The notes: generated by a model not told the origin, from the sequence alone. A stretch of DNA of 19,460 bases from Alphaproteobacteria bacterium UBA3773 (GCA_002372275.1 DFFP01000018.1:1-19460), one strand, 5' to 3'; shown: positions 7,434-15,184, counted from the first letter of the stretch. Program-made: numbers and translations.

Positions 7434-8905
7434 TTTTCTTCTCCAAAACCGCGATAAATACCGCAATATACAATCTTTTTCTTTATTTTGCCTATTCTGT
7501 TTTGAACCACAACTTCACATTCCCTCGGTCGATTAACAAACCCTAACTTATCTCTGATACGCTGATACTCTCCTTTATCGCTTGTTAAAATCAGCGCACC
7601 GCTTTTTTTGAAATCCATCATATCAAACCACGGATTTTTTTGAGGATCTGCCCAAATCATCGGTTTGGGTGTAGAGGGTGCAAAAAGTGAAACATTATAG
7701 GCCCACCACACATCGCCTGCCACATATTTGAATGGCTTTCCTTTGGCATTATGATGCCACAACTGTTCCATTTGAGTGGCAAACTCTTTTTGATTTAAGT
7801 GAAACTTATCGCTTTTGTTGAGCAAAATCACAAGACCCTGCCCAAAAACAAGTAAAGCTAAAACAGCATATGCTCCTCTTTTCAATTTGTTGCGCAAAGC
7901 AGGCGTCATCTTATAAGGCTTCAACACAAAGAACAATAAACCTAAAAGATAAAAACATGGAAATCCCCACATACTTTTAAGTTTTGCCCCTAAAACAGCA
8001 CTGATAGTCACCATCAGCAAAAAGGGCAAGATTCCCATACAAAACAAAAATGCCTTTTGTGCCTGATCTGCCCGGCAAGACAATTTTTTTTCATGGTAAC
8101 ACGCACCAAAATAAATCAAAACAGAACCAAGCACAAACAAAACTTGCGCCGCAAAAAATTTAATCGGATAAACAATGTGTTTCAAAAACGGCCAATTTTC
8201 AAAACCGGCACTACTTCCCCTTCCGACAAAATACGAAAATGTGAAAAAATCATGCGCTTTAAGCCACCACAAATGCGGCAAAATAACAAGCGTGCATACC
8301 AGCACACAAACATATGGCCCTGCTGTTTTAAGCTTTGACCTGTTTTCTGCCGTTAAAAGCATTAAAACGCCCATTGAAAAAAGCAAAACACCGCTCGTAT
8401 ATTTATTAAAAAGGTTCAAACCCGCGCACAGTCCCGTCAAAGCCCAATAGGAAAGACGATTCGTTTTAAGGGCATGATAAAAATAAAACGCCGTCATCGG
8501 CCATAGAGCAAGCGATACAACATTCACGTTATATTCAATCGCGCTAAATCCGTAATAAATCGTACCTGCCAAAACCATCACCGAATACATGGCTTTTTCT
8601 TTTGAAACAAACTCTTTTGCAAGCCTATAGATATAGAAAAATCCGAACATCACGCAAAGCTGGCTCAACGCATATAAACTGTAAGAGCTTTGAAAACCGA
8701 TGATATCATAGAAAAAATAAGCCAGCCACCCTGAAAAAGGCGGATGCTTATTGGTGCCCAAAGTACAATTTTCTCCCCACCCGACAGCCTCGATTGTATC
8801 CATCGGTAAGGCTTGCCTTAATAAAGGAAGCAAGCTCCATACCAAAAAATATATCAAACAAAACGTGACAAGCGGATGGTCTTTAATTGTCTTTTTTATA
8901 TTCAT
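7430..8905 (-). CDS. ArnT/PMT-family (GT39) lipid-linked sugar transferase (491 aa)
   Basis: A polytopic membrane protein of the dolichyl-mannosyltransferase/ArnT superfamily. It has roughly ten hydrophobic segments, the luminal-loop acid D36 with E39 (in PMDTIEAVGWG), a KHPPF motif (53-57) and a C-terminal soluble region with an Asp/Trp-rich stretch near PMIWADPQKNPW. These enzymes take a sugar from polyprenyl phosphate in the periplasm and transfer it to lipid A, protein or another glycan. The open frame extends upstream to 9010 and would overlap thyA. ATG 8905 is preferred: it follows the thyA stop by 13 bp and has an AAGGAAC site overlapping that stop. Acceptor and sugar are unknown; the neighbours suggest lipid A or core amino-sugar modification. 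Confidence 0.86.
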   Translation of the reverse strand: MNIKKTIKDHPLVTFCLIYFLVWSLLPLLRQALPMDTIEAVGWGENCTLGTNKHPPFSGWLAYFFYDIIGFQSSYSLYALSQLCVMFGFFYIYRLAKEFVSKEKAMYSVMVLAGTIYYGFSAIEYNVNVVSLALWPMTAFYFYHALKTNRLSYWALTGLCAGLNLFNKYTSGVLLFSMGVLMLLTAENRSKLKTAGPYVCVLVCTLVILPHLWWLKAHDFFTFSYFVGRGSSAGFENWPFLKHIVYPIKFFAAQVLFVLGSVLIYFGACYHEKKLSCRADQAQKAFLFCMGILPFLLMVTISAVLGAKLKSMWGFPCFYLLGLLFFVLKPYKMTPALRNKLKRGAYAVLALLVFGQGLVILLNKSDKFHLNQKEFATQMEQLWHHNAKGKPFKYVAGDVWWAYNVSLFAPSTPKPMIWADPQKNPWFDMMDFKKSGALILTSDKGEYQRIRDKLGFVNRPRECEVVVQNRIGKIKKKIVYCGIYRGFGEEK

Positions 8906-8918
8906 ATTTTTCTGTTCC

Positions 8919-9704
8919 TTATACAGCAACAACTGCCTTAATCGGTGGATATGATTCATAACCGACGAGTTCAAAATCTTCAAATTGAAAATCGTTAATA
9001 TCATGTACATTTGGGTTAATCTTCATATAAGGTAATTTCAGCGGGGTACGCGTTAATTGTTCTTTGACTTGGTCAAAATGATTGTGATAAATATGCGTAT
9101 CGCCAAGGGTGTGAATAAACTCGCCCGGTTGTAAATCACAAACCTGTGCAATCATCATCGTAAGTAACGCATATGAGGCAATATTAAACGGCACCCCTAA
9201 AAACATATCGCAAGAGCGCTGATAGAGCATGCATGAAAGCTTACCATTTGCCACATAAAACTGAAACATCATATGGCACGGCGGCAATTTCATTTGCCCG
9301 ATTTGTGCGGGATTCCATGCCGTCACAATCAAACGCCTGTCGTTTGGTGTTTTTTTAATACGTTCAATCACATCTGAAAGCTGATCAATACCTTCATTAT
9401 TAAAGTTTCGCCACTGTGCCCCGTAAACAGGGCCTAAATTACCGTTTTCGTCTGCCCATTCGTTCCAAATGCGCACGCCGTGATCTTGAAGATATTTCAC
9501 GTTTGTATCACCTTTAATGAACCATAACAGTTCATAAATAATGCTTTTAAGGTGTACTTTTTTAGTTGTCACAAGCGGAAAGCCCTCGCTTAAATCAAAG
9601 CGCATCTGACGGCCGAACACAGAGCGTGTCCCCACCCCTGTTCGATCCATTTTATCAACACCGTTTTCCATAATATCGGCCAGCAAATCAAGATATTGTT
9701 TCAT
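8919..9704 (-). CDS. thyA: Thymidylate synthase (261 aa)
   Basis: The enzyme methylates dUMP to dTMP using methylenetetrahydrofolate. The sequence follows the E. coli type closely: MKQYLDLLADIMENG start, R21 in DRTG, WNEWADENG (80-88), GPVYGAQWR (91-99), catalytic C143 in LPPCH, YQRSCDMFLG (161-170), and the closing GYESYPPIKA. The length is 261 aa against 264 in E. coli. An in-frame ATG at 9725 exists, but the ATG at 9704 matches the family start and has an AAGGAAT site. It follows the folA stop by 4 bp, giving the standard folA-thyA functional pair in which DHFR regenerates the folate oxidised here. Confidence 0.97.
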   Translation of the reverse strand: MKQYLDLLADIMENGVDKMDRTGVGTRSVFGRQMRFDLSEGFPLVTTKKVHLKSIIYELLWFIKGDTNVKYLQDHGVRIWNEWADENGNLGPVYGAQWRNFNNEGIDQLSDVIERIKKTPNDRRLIVTAWNPAQIGQMKLPPCHMMFQFYVANGKLSCMLYQRSCDMFLGVPFNIASYALLTMMIAQVCDLQPGEFIHTLGDTHIYHNHFDQVKEQLTRTPLKLPYMKINPNVHDINDFQFEDFELVGYESYPPIKAVVAV

Positions 9705-9708
9705 ATTT

Positions 9709-10281
9709 TTATTCCTTATTTTCAATTGCTTTTAAGATGTGTTTAATCACACTTTGGTCAACAAAATCGCCCTTTTTGACCATCACACGTGTTGTCACAT
9801 TGTCTTCTTCATAAGTCTCGGAAATCTGACGATAACTTTTAGAAAGTTCTTCAATGCAAGGCGTAATATCAATCTTTGGGCCTTGAAGGGTTTTATCAAC
9901 GGCGCCATGATAACAACAATCAACCACAATATCCGGTTTGAGCTCAAAATCACCTGTCATAAAGGCTTTATAGACACTTGCCCCGCCTGAGATATAAAAT
10001 ATTTCTGTTTTGTCCTTAAAAGCGTTTATATCTGTCACCACAAAATGATTTTCTTTATCGCTGACTTCATAATTTTGATTAAATGTTAAAACATATATCT
10101 TTCGATCAGGTAGTGTCCGGTTTGGAAAACTCTCATACGTTTTTTCGCCGGCAATTAAAGATTGATCTAAAGTTAAACGCTTAAAGCGCTTAAAATCCGA
10201 CGAAACGTGCCAAGGAATATGCGGTCCGATTCCTATAATATTATCTCCTTCATGCCTACACCAAACGGCAACAATGGTCAT
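9709..10281 (-). CDS. folA: Dihydrofolate reductase (190 aa)
   Basis: The enzyme reduces dihydrofolate to tetrahydrofolate with NADPH. The N-terminus has IIGIGPHIPWH with W24 and active-site D29 (SSDFKRFKRLT). The nucleotide-binding parts are IAGEKTYESFPNRTLPDRK (43-61) and ISGGASVYKAF. The chain is longer than E. coli FolA (159 aa) and diverges in the C-terminal third. The start at 10281 has a GGGAG site. It heads the run that continues through thyA into the glycan-modification genes. A terminator-like hairpin separates it from the upstream LRR gene. Confidence 0.93.
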   Translation of the reverse strand: MTIVAVWCRHEGDNIIGIGPHIPWHVSSDFKRFKRLTLDQSLIAGEKTYESFPNRTLPDRKIYVLTFNQNYEVSDKENHFVVTDINAFKDKTEIFYISGGASVYKAFMTGDFELKPDIVVDCCYHGAVDKTLQGPKIDITPCIEELSKSYRQISETYEEDNVTTRVMVKKGDFVDQSVIKHILKAIENKE

Positions 10282-10331
10282 CAGTTGTTACTCCCTGAAA
10301 AAATATATTTTTAAGGATAAAACAAGCTTTT

Positions 10332-10352
10332 AAAAAGCACAACGGCTTTTTT
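10332..10352 (-). terminator. Intrinsic terminator after the 271-aa LRR protein gene
   Basis: The 7-bp stem AAAAAGC/GCTTTTT with a 6-nt loop lies between the end of the LRR gene and folA. The T-rich arm would serve as terminator on the minus strand; the symmetry allows use on either strand. Confidence 0.6.
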
Positions 10353-10372
10353 GTTTTGTAAACACTTTTTAT

Positions 10373-11188
10373 TTAGCGATACTTTAGCTTAAACGTATTT
10401 TTTCCCGTCACAAGCGAAGATGCTTCCTCAACGGTAAATATCCTTTTTCCGGTTAAACTGATGAGTTTTCCGTCTTTATCATATATAGCAACAGATCCGT
10501 CAGGGTTATATGCGTACGCTTTCTTTATTTGACCATAACCATCATAAACCATCAAAGGATAACCTTCTTCATCTTTTTGCGTGTATGAATCAACAACATG
10601 TCCATGTTGTGAAAAAGAGCCATAATCTGGATAAATTCCTTTTATTGAACCGTCCGCATTGTAAACTTTGAGAACACCATCTTCTGTCTCTTCATATTTT
10701 CCAACAGCCACACCACTGAATTTTTGACTTGAACAAACACCGCTCGAAATTTGTGCTGAAGAACAAAAAACTTCTGTTAATGTAGATATATCATTAAATG
10801 CAGAAGCTGCAGGACCTAAATTATTTACTTGAGGAGGAATGATAACACTTTGTAATTTTGTACCATGAAAAGCACTATTATTAATATAAGTCACTGACGG
10901 ATCAATATAAGCTTCCCTAACGTTCAAGTTTTTAAAACTATCCTGTCCTATCTTTGTTATACCTTTCTGTACTTCAACAGATGTAATTTGGCTGCTATAA
11001 TCTTTCCAAGGCCATGTAAGATAATTACCATGGTCATACATTCTCCCTGTGCCCGAAATTGTGATATGCCCTTTATCATCAAGTTCCCAGTGGCAAGTGG
11101 GACCACAATTGTCTCCGCTTGCAATAACTTCAGCCAAAGCCTCGCCTGTCATCATAACGGAAATGACCACCCAAAGCATTTTTTTCAT
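10373..11188 (-). CDS. Secreted BspA-like leucine-rich-repeat protein (271 aa), paralogue of 17833-18738
   Basis: A signal peptide (about 1-19, ending EALA) precedes a small head domain with C28/C32 in NCGPTCHW and ISGTGRMYD, a form common at the start of LRR_5 surface proteins. Residues about 67-140 are two to three BspA-type repeats (ITSVEVQKGITKIGQDSF, SVTYINNSAFHGTKLQSVII). From 173 there are short YxxDG-type repeats (VYNADGSIKG, YNPDGSVAIYDKDGKLI), then a tail ending GKRIFTVEEASSLV and GKNTFKLKYR. The tail is nearly the same in the second LRR gene. An AAAGGGGAAC site precedes the start. The gene begins 24 bases after the terminator of a structured RNA, too close for its own promoter, so expression probably depends on read-through. 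Confidence 0.85.
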   Translation of the reverse strand: MKKMLWVVISVMMTGEALAEVIASGDNCGPTCHWELDDKGHITISGTGRMYDHGNYLTWPWKDYSSQITSVEVQKGITKIGQDSFKNLNVREAYIDPSVTYINNSAFHGTKLQSVIIPPQVNNLGPAASAFNDISTLTEVFCSSAQISSGVCSSQKFSGVAVGKYEETEDGVLKVYNADGSIKGIYPDYGSFSQHGHVVDSYTQKDEEGYPLMVYDGYGQIKKAYAYNPDGSVAIYDKDGKLISLTGKRIFTVEEASSLVTGKNTFKLKYR

Positions 11189-11211
11189 TTTTGTTCCCCT
11201 TTATTAACATT

Positions 11212-11237
11212 AAAAAAAACCACCTTTCAAAAGGTGG
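11212..11237 (-). terminator. Intrinsic terminator ending structured RNA copy A
   Basis: On the minus strand CCACCTT / AAGGTGG (7-8 bp) with a tiny loop (11237-11220) is followed by eight T (11219-11212). It ends the structured RNA and lies only 24 bases before the LRR start codon. Confidence 0.85.
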
Positions 11238-11472
11238 CCGGAGAGTTAGAAAATCATGTGTACTGAAATGACCTTGTGACCTTTAGGAAAATTCCTTGGA
11301 CATACGTCACAAGCTCCCCGAGCCTTCAAGGATAATCGGGGGATAATATGTGATCCTTTTTAAAAATAAAAAGGACAGCACTTTTTGCAGTGTTATCCAT
11401 TCACTGCAGTACACAAGAGCTTTCTAATGCTCCGTACCTTTTTTTAAGGTACTAGACATCTTTCAATGCCAT
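11212..11472 (-). ncRNA. Unrecognised structured RNA, copy A, leader of the 271-aa LRR gene
   Basis: About 260 nt on the minus strand, from a predicted start near 11472 to the terminator. Helices, in plus coordinates: GAAA-capped hairpin 11455-11470; hairpin 11434-11452 (GTACCTT/AAGGTAC); outer closing pairs 11431-11434 with 11240-11243 and 11421-11427 with 11246-11252; long-range 8 bp 11407-11414 with 11258-11265; hairpin 11402-11406/11388-11392 with loop carrying GGATAA; AT-rich hairpin 11353-11376; CCCCGA/TCGGGG 11316-11341; 8 bp 11306-11313 with 11273-11280 enclosing AGGA/TCCT. The loop GGATAA can pair with TTATCC at 11346-11341. The same architecture with different bases recurs at 18806-19058. 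GNRA loop polarity, promoter and terminator all set the strand. I match it to no known class. Confidence 0.8.
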
Positions 11473-11478
11473 ACGTTT

Positions 11479-11507
11479 ATTGTGCATTATTTTCTTTCAA
11501 AAATCAA
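11479..11507 (-). promoter_or_regulatory. Predicted promoter of structured RNA copy A
   Basis: Minus strand TTGATT (11507-11502), 17 bp, CACAAT (11484-11479). It aligns with the stronger promoter of copy B and places the start within a few bases of the first hairpin at 11470. Confidence 0.55.
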
Positions 11508-11508
11508 G

Positions 11509-11536
11509 AAAAAAAGAGCCGTACAGCTCCTTTTTT
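11509..11536 (-). terminator. Intrinsic terminator of algH
   Basis: A GAGC/GCTC stem flanked by A and T runs (11509-11515 and 11531-11536). On the minus strand it gives a hairpin followed by seven T, 19 bases after the algH stop. It insulates the RNA promoter just downstream. Confidence 0.65.
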
Positions 11537-11554
11537 AAATAAAAAATTTCAATT

Positions 11555-12127
11555 TCAGGCGTGTCCTGTTTCAAACACAAAGCGATTAATATCAATGCCT
11601 GTTTTATCCATGGCATGATCCCATTTGAGCTCATCTTCGGTATGAAATAATATCTCTTTATCCGCGCCCATCACAAGCCAGCGATTACTTAAAATTTCGC
11701 GTTCAAGCTGTCTTGCATCCCAGGCGCAATATCCGAGCGCCACCAAATTTTCATTCGGGCCTATGCCATAGGCAATATCTTTTAAAACATCAATACTTGA
11801 TGAAACGGCAATATCGGAGTCGACTTTATACGTTCCGGGTTTAAAATACTCACTGCTGTGCAACACAAAACCTCTGACTTTTTCAACAGGTCCACCCTGA
11901 TATAAATACATATGTTCCAAGCTGTCAAGCCTGATATCCGGCACCGGAACGGCCAAATCCGAAAAAGAAAAATCTTTCAGTTTTTTATTAATCACAAAGC
12001 CCATCGCGCCTTGTTTGTCGTGCGAACAAATATATATAACGCTTTTAAAAAAAGAGTCATTTTCATCTTTTTGAGGCATTGAAACCAAAAATTTGCCTGT
12101 TAAATATGTATCGTCATGACTGCTCAT
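11555..12127 (-). CDS. algH: YqgE/AlgH family protein (UPF0301, 190 aa)
   Basis: A full-length member of the YqgE/AlgH family: GKFLVSMPQ (11-19), YICSHDKQGAMGFVINKKL (32-50), GGPVEKVRGFVLHS (78-91), and ALGYCAWDARQLEREIL with NRWLV in the second half, ending ETGHA. The biochemical role of the family is not settled, though it has been linked to transcription regulation of alginate genes in Pseudomonas. It is a single-gene unit, divergent from the DsbD-like gene, with an AAAGG site somewhat far (about 12 nt) from the start. Confidence 0.92.
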   Translation of the reverse strand: MSSHDDTYLTGKFLVSMPQKDENDSFFKSVIYICSHDKQGAMGFVINKKLKDFSFSDLAVPVPDIRLDSLEHMYLYQGGPVEKVRGFVLHSSEYFKPGTYKVDSDIAVSSSIDVLKDIAYGIGPNENLVALGYCAWDARQLEREILSNRWLVMGADKEILFHTEDELKWDHAMDKTGIDINRFVFETGHA

Positions 12128-12174
12128 TAAATTGTATATACCTTTATTTTATATATTTATTTCCGCTCAAAGTT

Positions 12175-12180
12175 ATTATA
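12175..12180 (-). promoter_or_regulatory. -10 element for algH
   Basis: A perfect TATAAT on the minus strand about 50 bases upstream of the algH ATG; the nearest -35-like hexamer (TTGTTT) is 19 bp away, longer than ideal. Confidence 0.4.
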
Positions 12181-12188
12181 TCATATTT

Positions 12189-12219
12189 TTGCGTTAAGAA
12201 AACAATTTTTTAATATAAT
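12189..12219 (+). promoter_or_regulatory. Promoter of the DsbD-like gene, placing the start of transcription at the ATG
   Basis: Perfect TATAAT at 12214-12219 ends five bases before the ATG at 12225; a weak TTGCGT lies at 12189-12194 (19-bp spacer). A start about 7 bases after the -10 would coincide with the ATG, and no ribosome site is visible between them, so a leaderless mRNA is likely. Confidence 0.4.
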
Positions 12220-12224
12220 ATCTG

Positions 12225-14900
12225 ATGTTTCGATTTATTTTTTATATAGTGTTTTTATTTTCGTGTTTCAACTTAGAAACCGCCAATGCTGCAAACCTAA
12301 GCGCGGCAAATATTGTTTTTTCACCGCTTTCTGAAACAAACGGGCCTAAAACGCTCAGCCTACCTGAAGCTTCCAATCTTCCACACCCCATTAAAATACG
12401 CGAGATGATGGAAGATAAAAGTTCCACATTTTCCGGCAAGTTTTTAACACTTGCGCGCTATTTTGATGCCAGATACCCGGGCAAACTTATAGAAGCTGAT
12501 TTTAAGCCGGATTTAGTGCTTATTTTTCCAAATGAAGATCCAAAAAATATCGATACAATCGATAAATACTTACATTACGGCATTCAAATCTATCGCTCCA
12601 TACAAGAAAAAATTTCTGAAATAAAAGCAGGGGCACTTCTTCCGAAAGATCCGCCTTTAACAGCCCCCGATGATGAGTACGCCATCATCGGCGATCAGCC
12701 TTATATCACAGCCCCTGACGGGCAGTTTGCCATTGTATCCGATTTTAAGAAAATTATCGGATACAGCCATAACATACGCGAAAAAGAAGCGATGGAACTG
12801 TTTTTGAAAAAACGCTCAAAATCAGATGAAGCCGAAACAGATTTTGAGCATTTTGTAACGATGCTTCAAAAAATAGAATGGGATAAATTTTTCTTGTATG
12901 GCACCACACTTCCCTCTCCTTTTGTCGGAAATGCGGGCATCGGCGCTTACACAAAAGAAAATGATTACAAAATACGTCTTCTTTCAGAAGAAGCGCGCCT
13001 TGGCGATAACGCTGAAATTTTAGCCGCGCTTCATGTGATTGTCCCCTCACACCGATTTATGCTCGCCTCATCTCTTGATAACACCAGGCTGAAACCGAAA
13101 ATCAAAATAATCGAAACCGAAAACATTCAATCTTACGAAGTTTTTTATCCCATGCCGACAACAGCCGTTTCAGAGCAAATGATCGGGGCTTATCGCGGCG
13201 ATTTTGCGTTTCCGATCAAGCTTCATATCCAAGACTTAAATAAGCCTATCGCCATGAAAGCCGAAATATCATTTGAAAATTGCGATACAGAACTTACATG
13301 TCAACATGAAACGATCAACGCTTATTTAAATGTCGGTGTTGATAACAGGCATCAATCCGTTTTTTCATCTGTTCAAACTTTTATCCGCCAAAGTTATTAT
13401 AATCTGCCCAAAGAAAGCAACAAACACATTCAGCTAAAAGATTTTTCTTTCACCCATGAAAATGAAAAAACGTATCTCAACTTTGATTTTTCTTATTCAA
13501 GCAAAATCAAGAATTTTTCTTTCCTTTTGGAAAATGAGATAAATACCGTTTTTACAGATCCTGAAATGGTGACTTCTGACGGGCATATATATCTTCGCAC
13601 ATCAGCTCTTCAAAATGCTTCAAATTTTGAAAATACGCCTCTCACATTTCTTGTACGCCTCAACGATTATGACACACTCAAACAAACTTTTATCCCCTCT
13701 CAATACAAAAAACAAAAAACTATTTCTTCATTCGGTTATATGTTCTTGCTCGGCATTTGGATCGGTTTTGCTTTTTATTTAACCTTTTTCGGACTTCCTT
13801 TATTGATGGAATATTTTTTAACAAACAGAAACTTTGTTTTTTTAAAGCGTTATACTATCTCCAAAGTCTTCACCTCATTTTTAGGCCTTTCGGTATTGTG
13901 TTATTTTTCCATAAAACAGCCCGATATTTTTTATTTTGAGCCCTCAACAAACACGTTATACATTTCAGTCATTCTTTTCATACTTTTCTCAAAATACATG
14001 AGCATGGATATCAAAGTCCCAAAAACTTACCTTAAACCTGTTTTCTGCGGTTTTATCGGCACTTTACTCTTATTTGCTTTGTTTTTTTTGATGCCACCTG
14101 TCGGTTTTTTAAGTTTTGTTCAAAATTTACAAACCTCATTTCCATCAACGTATATTTTTTCCTATCTCGGATTGTGGGTTGGTTTTATCTTACCTGATTT
14201 GGTCAGCTACATTTTCAAACACAAAGCCATATCACCAAAGCTCCAACTGCTAGCTTTGAGCGTTTTCAAAATTTTTATATTAACAGATGTTTTAATTGTT
14301 CTTCTTTGGGTATTACTTCCTTTAACGCTTTTATCTGTTCTTAAAATCATTTTACTGCTGATTTTTGAAGCCTTTATGCTCAAAGTTTTGTTTGCATTTT
14401 GGCAAGCGCTTTACACAGCAAAACTGCCGACATCATATATTTCGGGCACGCAAAATGTGCTTATGATTATCCTTTTCTGCTCGATTTTTTTCATGGGAAA
14501 ACATCTTTCACACTGTGGAAATTTGAGATATCATCAAACACAAAACATTTCACTTGAAGAAATTAACGAAAAAACCAGTCAAGGTGAAAATATTGTGGTG
14601 GGCTTTTATGCTCCAAACTGCATCAAATGTGTCTACAACGACCTGACTGTTTTTAACACGGTTACCTTAAAGCGTCTTAAAGATTTTTATCATGTCACAT
14701 ATTTGCCGATTATCTCAAAAAACATATCACCTGATATAAAAGTTTTATTAGAAAAATACAAACACTATCAAAGACCGTTTTATGTTTTATTTTCTCCGAT
14801 GACTCCAAACGGTGTGATACTCGGCGAAATTGTTTTGCCTGCATTTTTATTTTCAACCCTTGAATCTTTTCATTTAGAAGTTTCGTCTTCCTCACAATGA
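12225..14900 (+). CDS. DsbD/ScsB-like thiol:disulfide protein lacking the transmembrane cysteines (891 aa)
   Basis: A signal peptide (about 1-22) leads into a periplasmic part of nearly 500 residues. Its first ~230 residues are an extra unrecognised region containing two similar short stretches (APDDEYAIIGD and APDGQFAIVSD). Residues about 235-485 resemble the DsbD/ScsB N-terminal domain, with C353 and C359 as its likely redox pair. About eight membrane helices follow (503-760), then a thioredoxin-like domain with C799-x2-C802 (APNCIKC). DsbD carries electrons from cytoplasm to periplasm through Cys pairs in all three domains. Here the first membrane Cys motif (LTPCVLP) reads LTFFGLP (519-525), and the second (SPCT) reads MPPV (623-626). 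Family assignment comes from architecture, so a divergent homologue is possible. The last 31 bp overlap the convergent gene. Confidence 0.78.
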   Translation: MFRFIFYIVFLFSCFNLETANAANLSAANIVFSPLSETNGPKTLSLPEASNLPHPIKIREMMEDKSSTFSGKFLTLARYFDARYPGKLIEADFKPDLVLIFPNEDPKNIDTIDKYLHYGIQIYRSIQEKISEIKAGALLPKDPPLTAPDDEYAIIGDQPYITAPDGQFAIVSDFKKIIGYSHNIREKEAMELFLKKRSKSDEAETDFEHFVTMLQKIEWDKFFLYGTTLPSPFVGNAGIGAYTKENDYKIRLLSEEARLGDNAEILAALHVIVPSHRFMLASSLDNTRLKPKIKIIETENIQSYEVFYPMPTTAVSEQMIGAYRGDFAFPIKLHIQDLNKPIAMKAEISFENCDTELTCQHETINAYLNVGVDNRHQSVFSSVQTFIRQSYYNLPKESNKHIQLKDFSFTHENEKTYLNFDFSYSSKIKNFSFLLENEINTVFTDPEMVTSDGHIYLRTSALQNASNFENTPLTFLVRLNDYDTLKQTFIPSQYKKQKTISSFGYMFLLGIWIGFAFYLTFFGLPLLMEYFLTNRNFVFLKRYTISKVFTSFLGLSVLCYFSIKQPDIFYFEPSTNTLYISVILFILFSKYMSMDIKVPKTYLKPVFCGFIGTLLLFALFFLMPPVGFLSFVQNLQTSFPSTYIFSYLGLWVGFILPDLVSYIFKHKAISPKLQLLALSVFKIFILTDVLIVLLWVLLPLTLLSVLKIILLLIFEAFMLKVLFAFWQALYTAKLPTSYISGTQNVLMIILFCSIFFMGKHLSHCGNLRYHQTQNISLEEINEKTSQGENIVVGFYAPNCIKCVYNDLTVFNTVTLKRLKDFYHVTYLPIISKNISPDIKVLLEKYKHYQRPFYVLFSPMTPNGVILGEIVLPAFLFSTLESFHLEVSSSSQ

Positions 14901-15184
14901 TCTGAAAACAAGCGCCAAAAATTTTTTCGATAAATCCATAAGTTAATTAGCCCTAAAATAGCGGACATAGAACCGAACAGATATAAAATATAATACCAGT
15001 TGATTTCATTTTCGCTCATCAAAACAGTTTGACGACTGCTTGATATAAATAAAACGGATATGGCCGAAAGTGCAAATGTTGCCATAAACCCCAAAAGCCA
15101 AACACGCTTAACAATCAAATCAGGCACCGAAAATGCTGTGATGATATAAATAAAAAACAAAGCTACAAATAAAAAAACTTCCAT
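14870..15184 (-). CDS. Small integral membrane protein (104 aa)
   Basis: Three hydrophobic segments (about residues 2-20, 29-47 and 65-84) in a 104-aa chain ending with a charged tail (DHCEEDETSK). I recognise no family. The start has an AAAGGAT site. It overlaps the end of the DsbD-like gene tail to tail by 31 bp and follows era by 187 bp, a gap filled by hairpins, so it may or may not belong to the lepB-rnc-era transcript. Confidence 0.65.
   Translation of the reverse strand: MEVFLFVALFFIYIITAFSVPDLIVKRVWLLGFMATFALSAISVLFISSSRQTVLMSENEINWYYILYLFGSMSAILGLINLWIYRKNFWRLFSDHCEEDETSK

Noticed and set aside
7434..7466. Upstream ATG extension of the GT2 gene
   Set aside because: The added 11 residues are the out-of-frame end of the ArnT-like gene; the ATG at 7433 matches the family start and has the ribosome site.
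8057..8450. Plus-strand reading frames of 91-93 aa inside the ArnT-like gene
   Set aside because: Antisense shadows of a well-supported membrane protein gene.
11220..11470. Transcription of the structured element on the plus strand
   Set aside because: The GAAA loops, the T run after the last hairpin and the -35/-10 pairs all occur on the minus strand in both copies; the plus strand would give TTTC loops and no terminator at its end.
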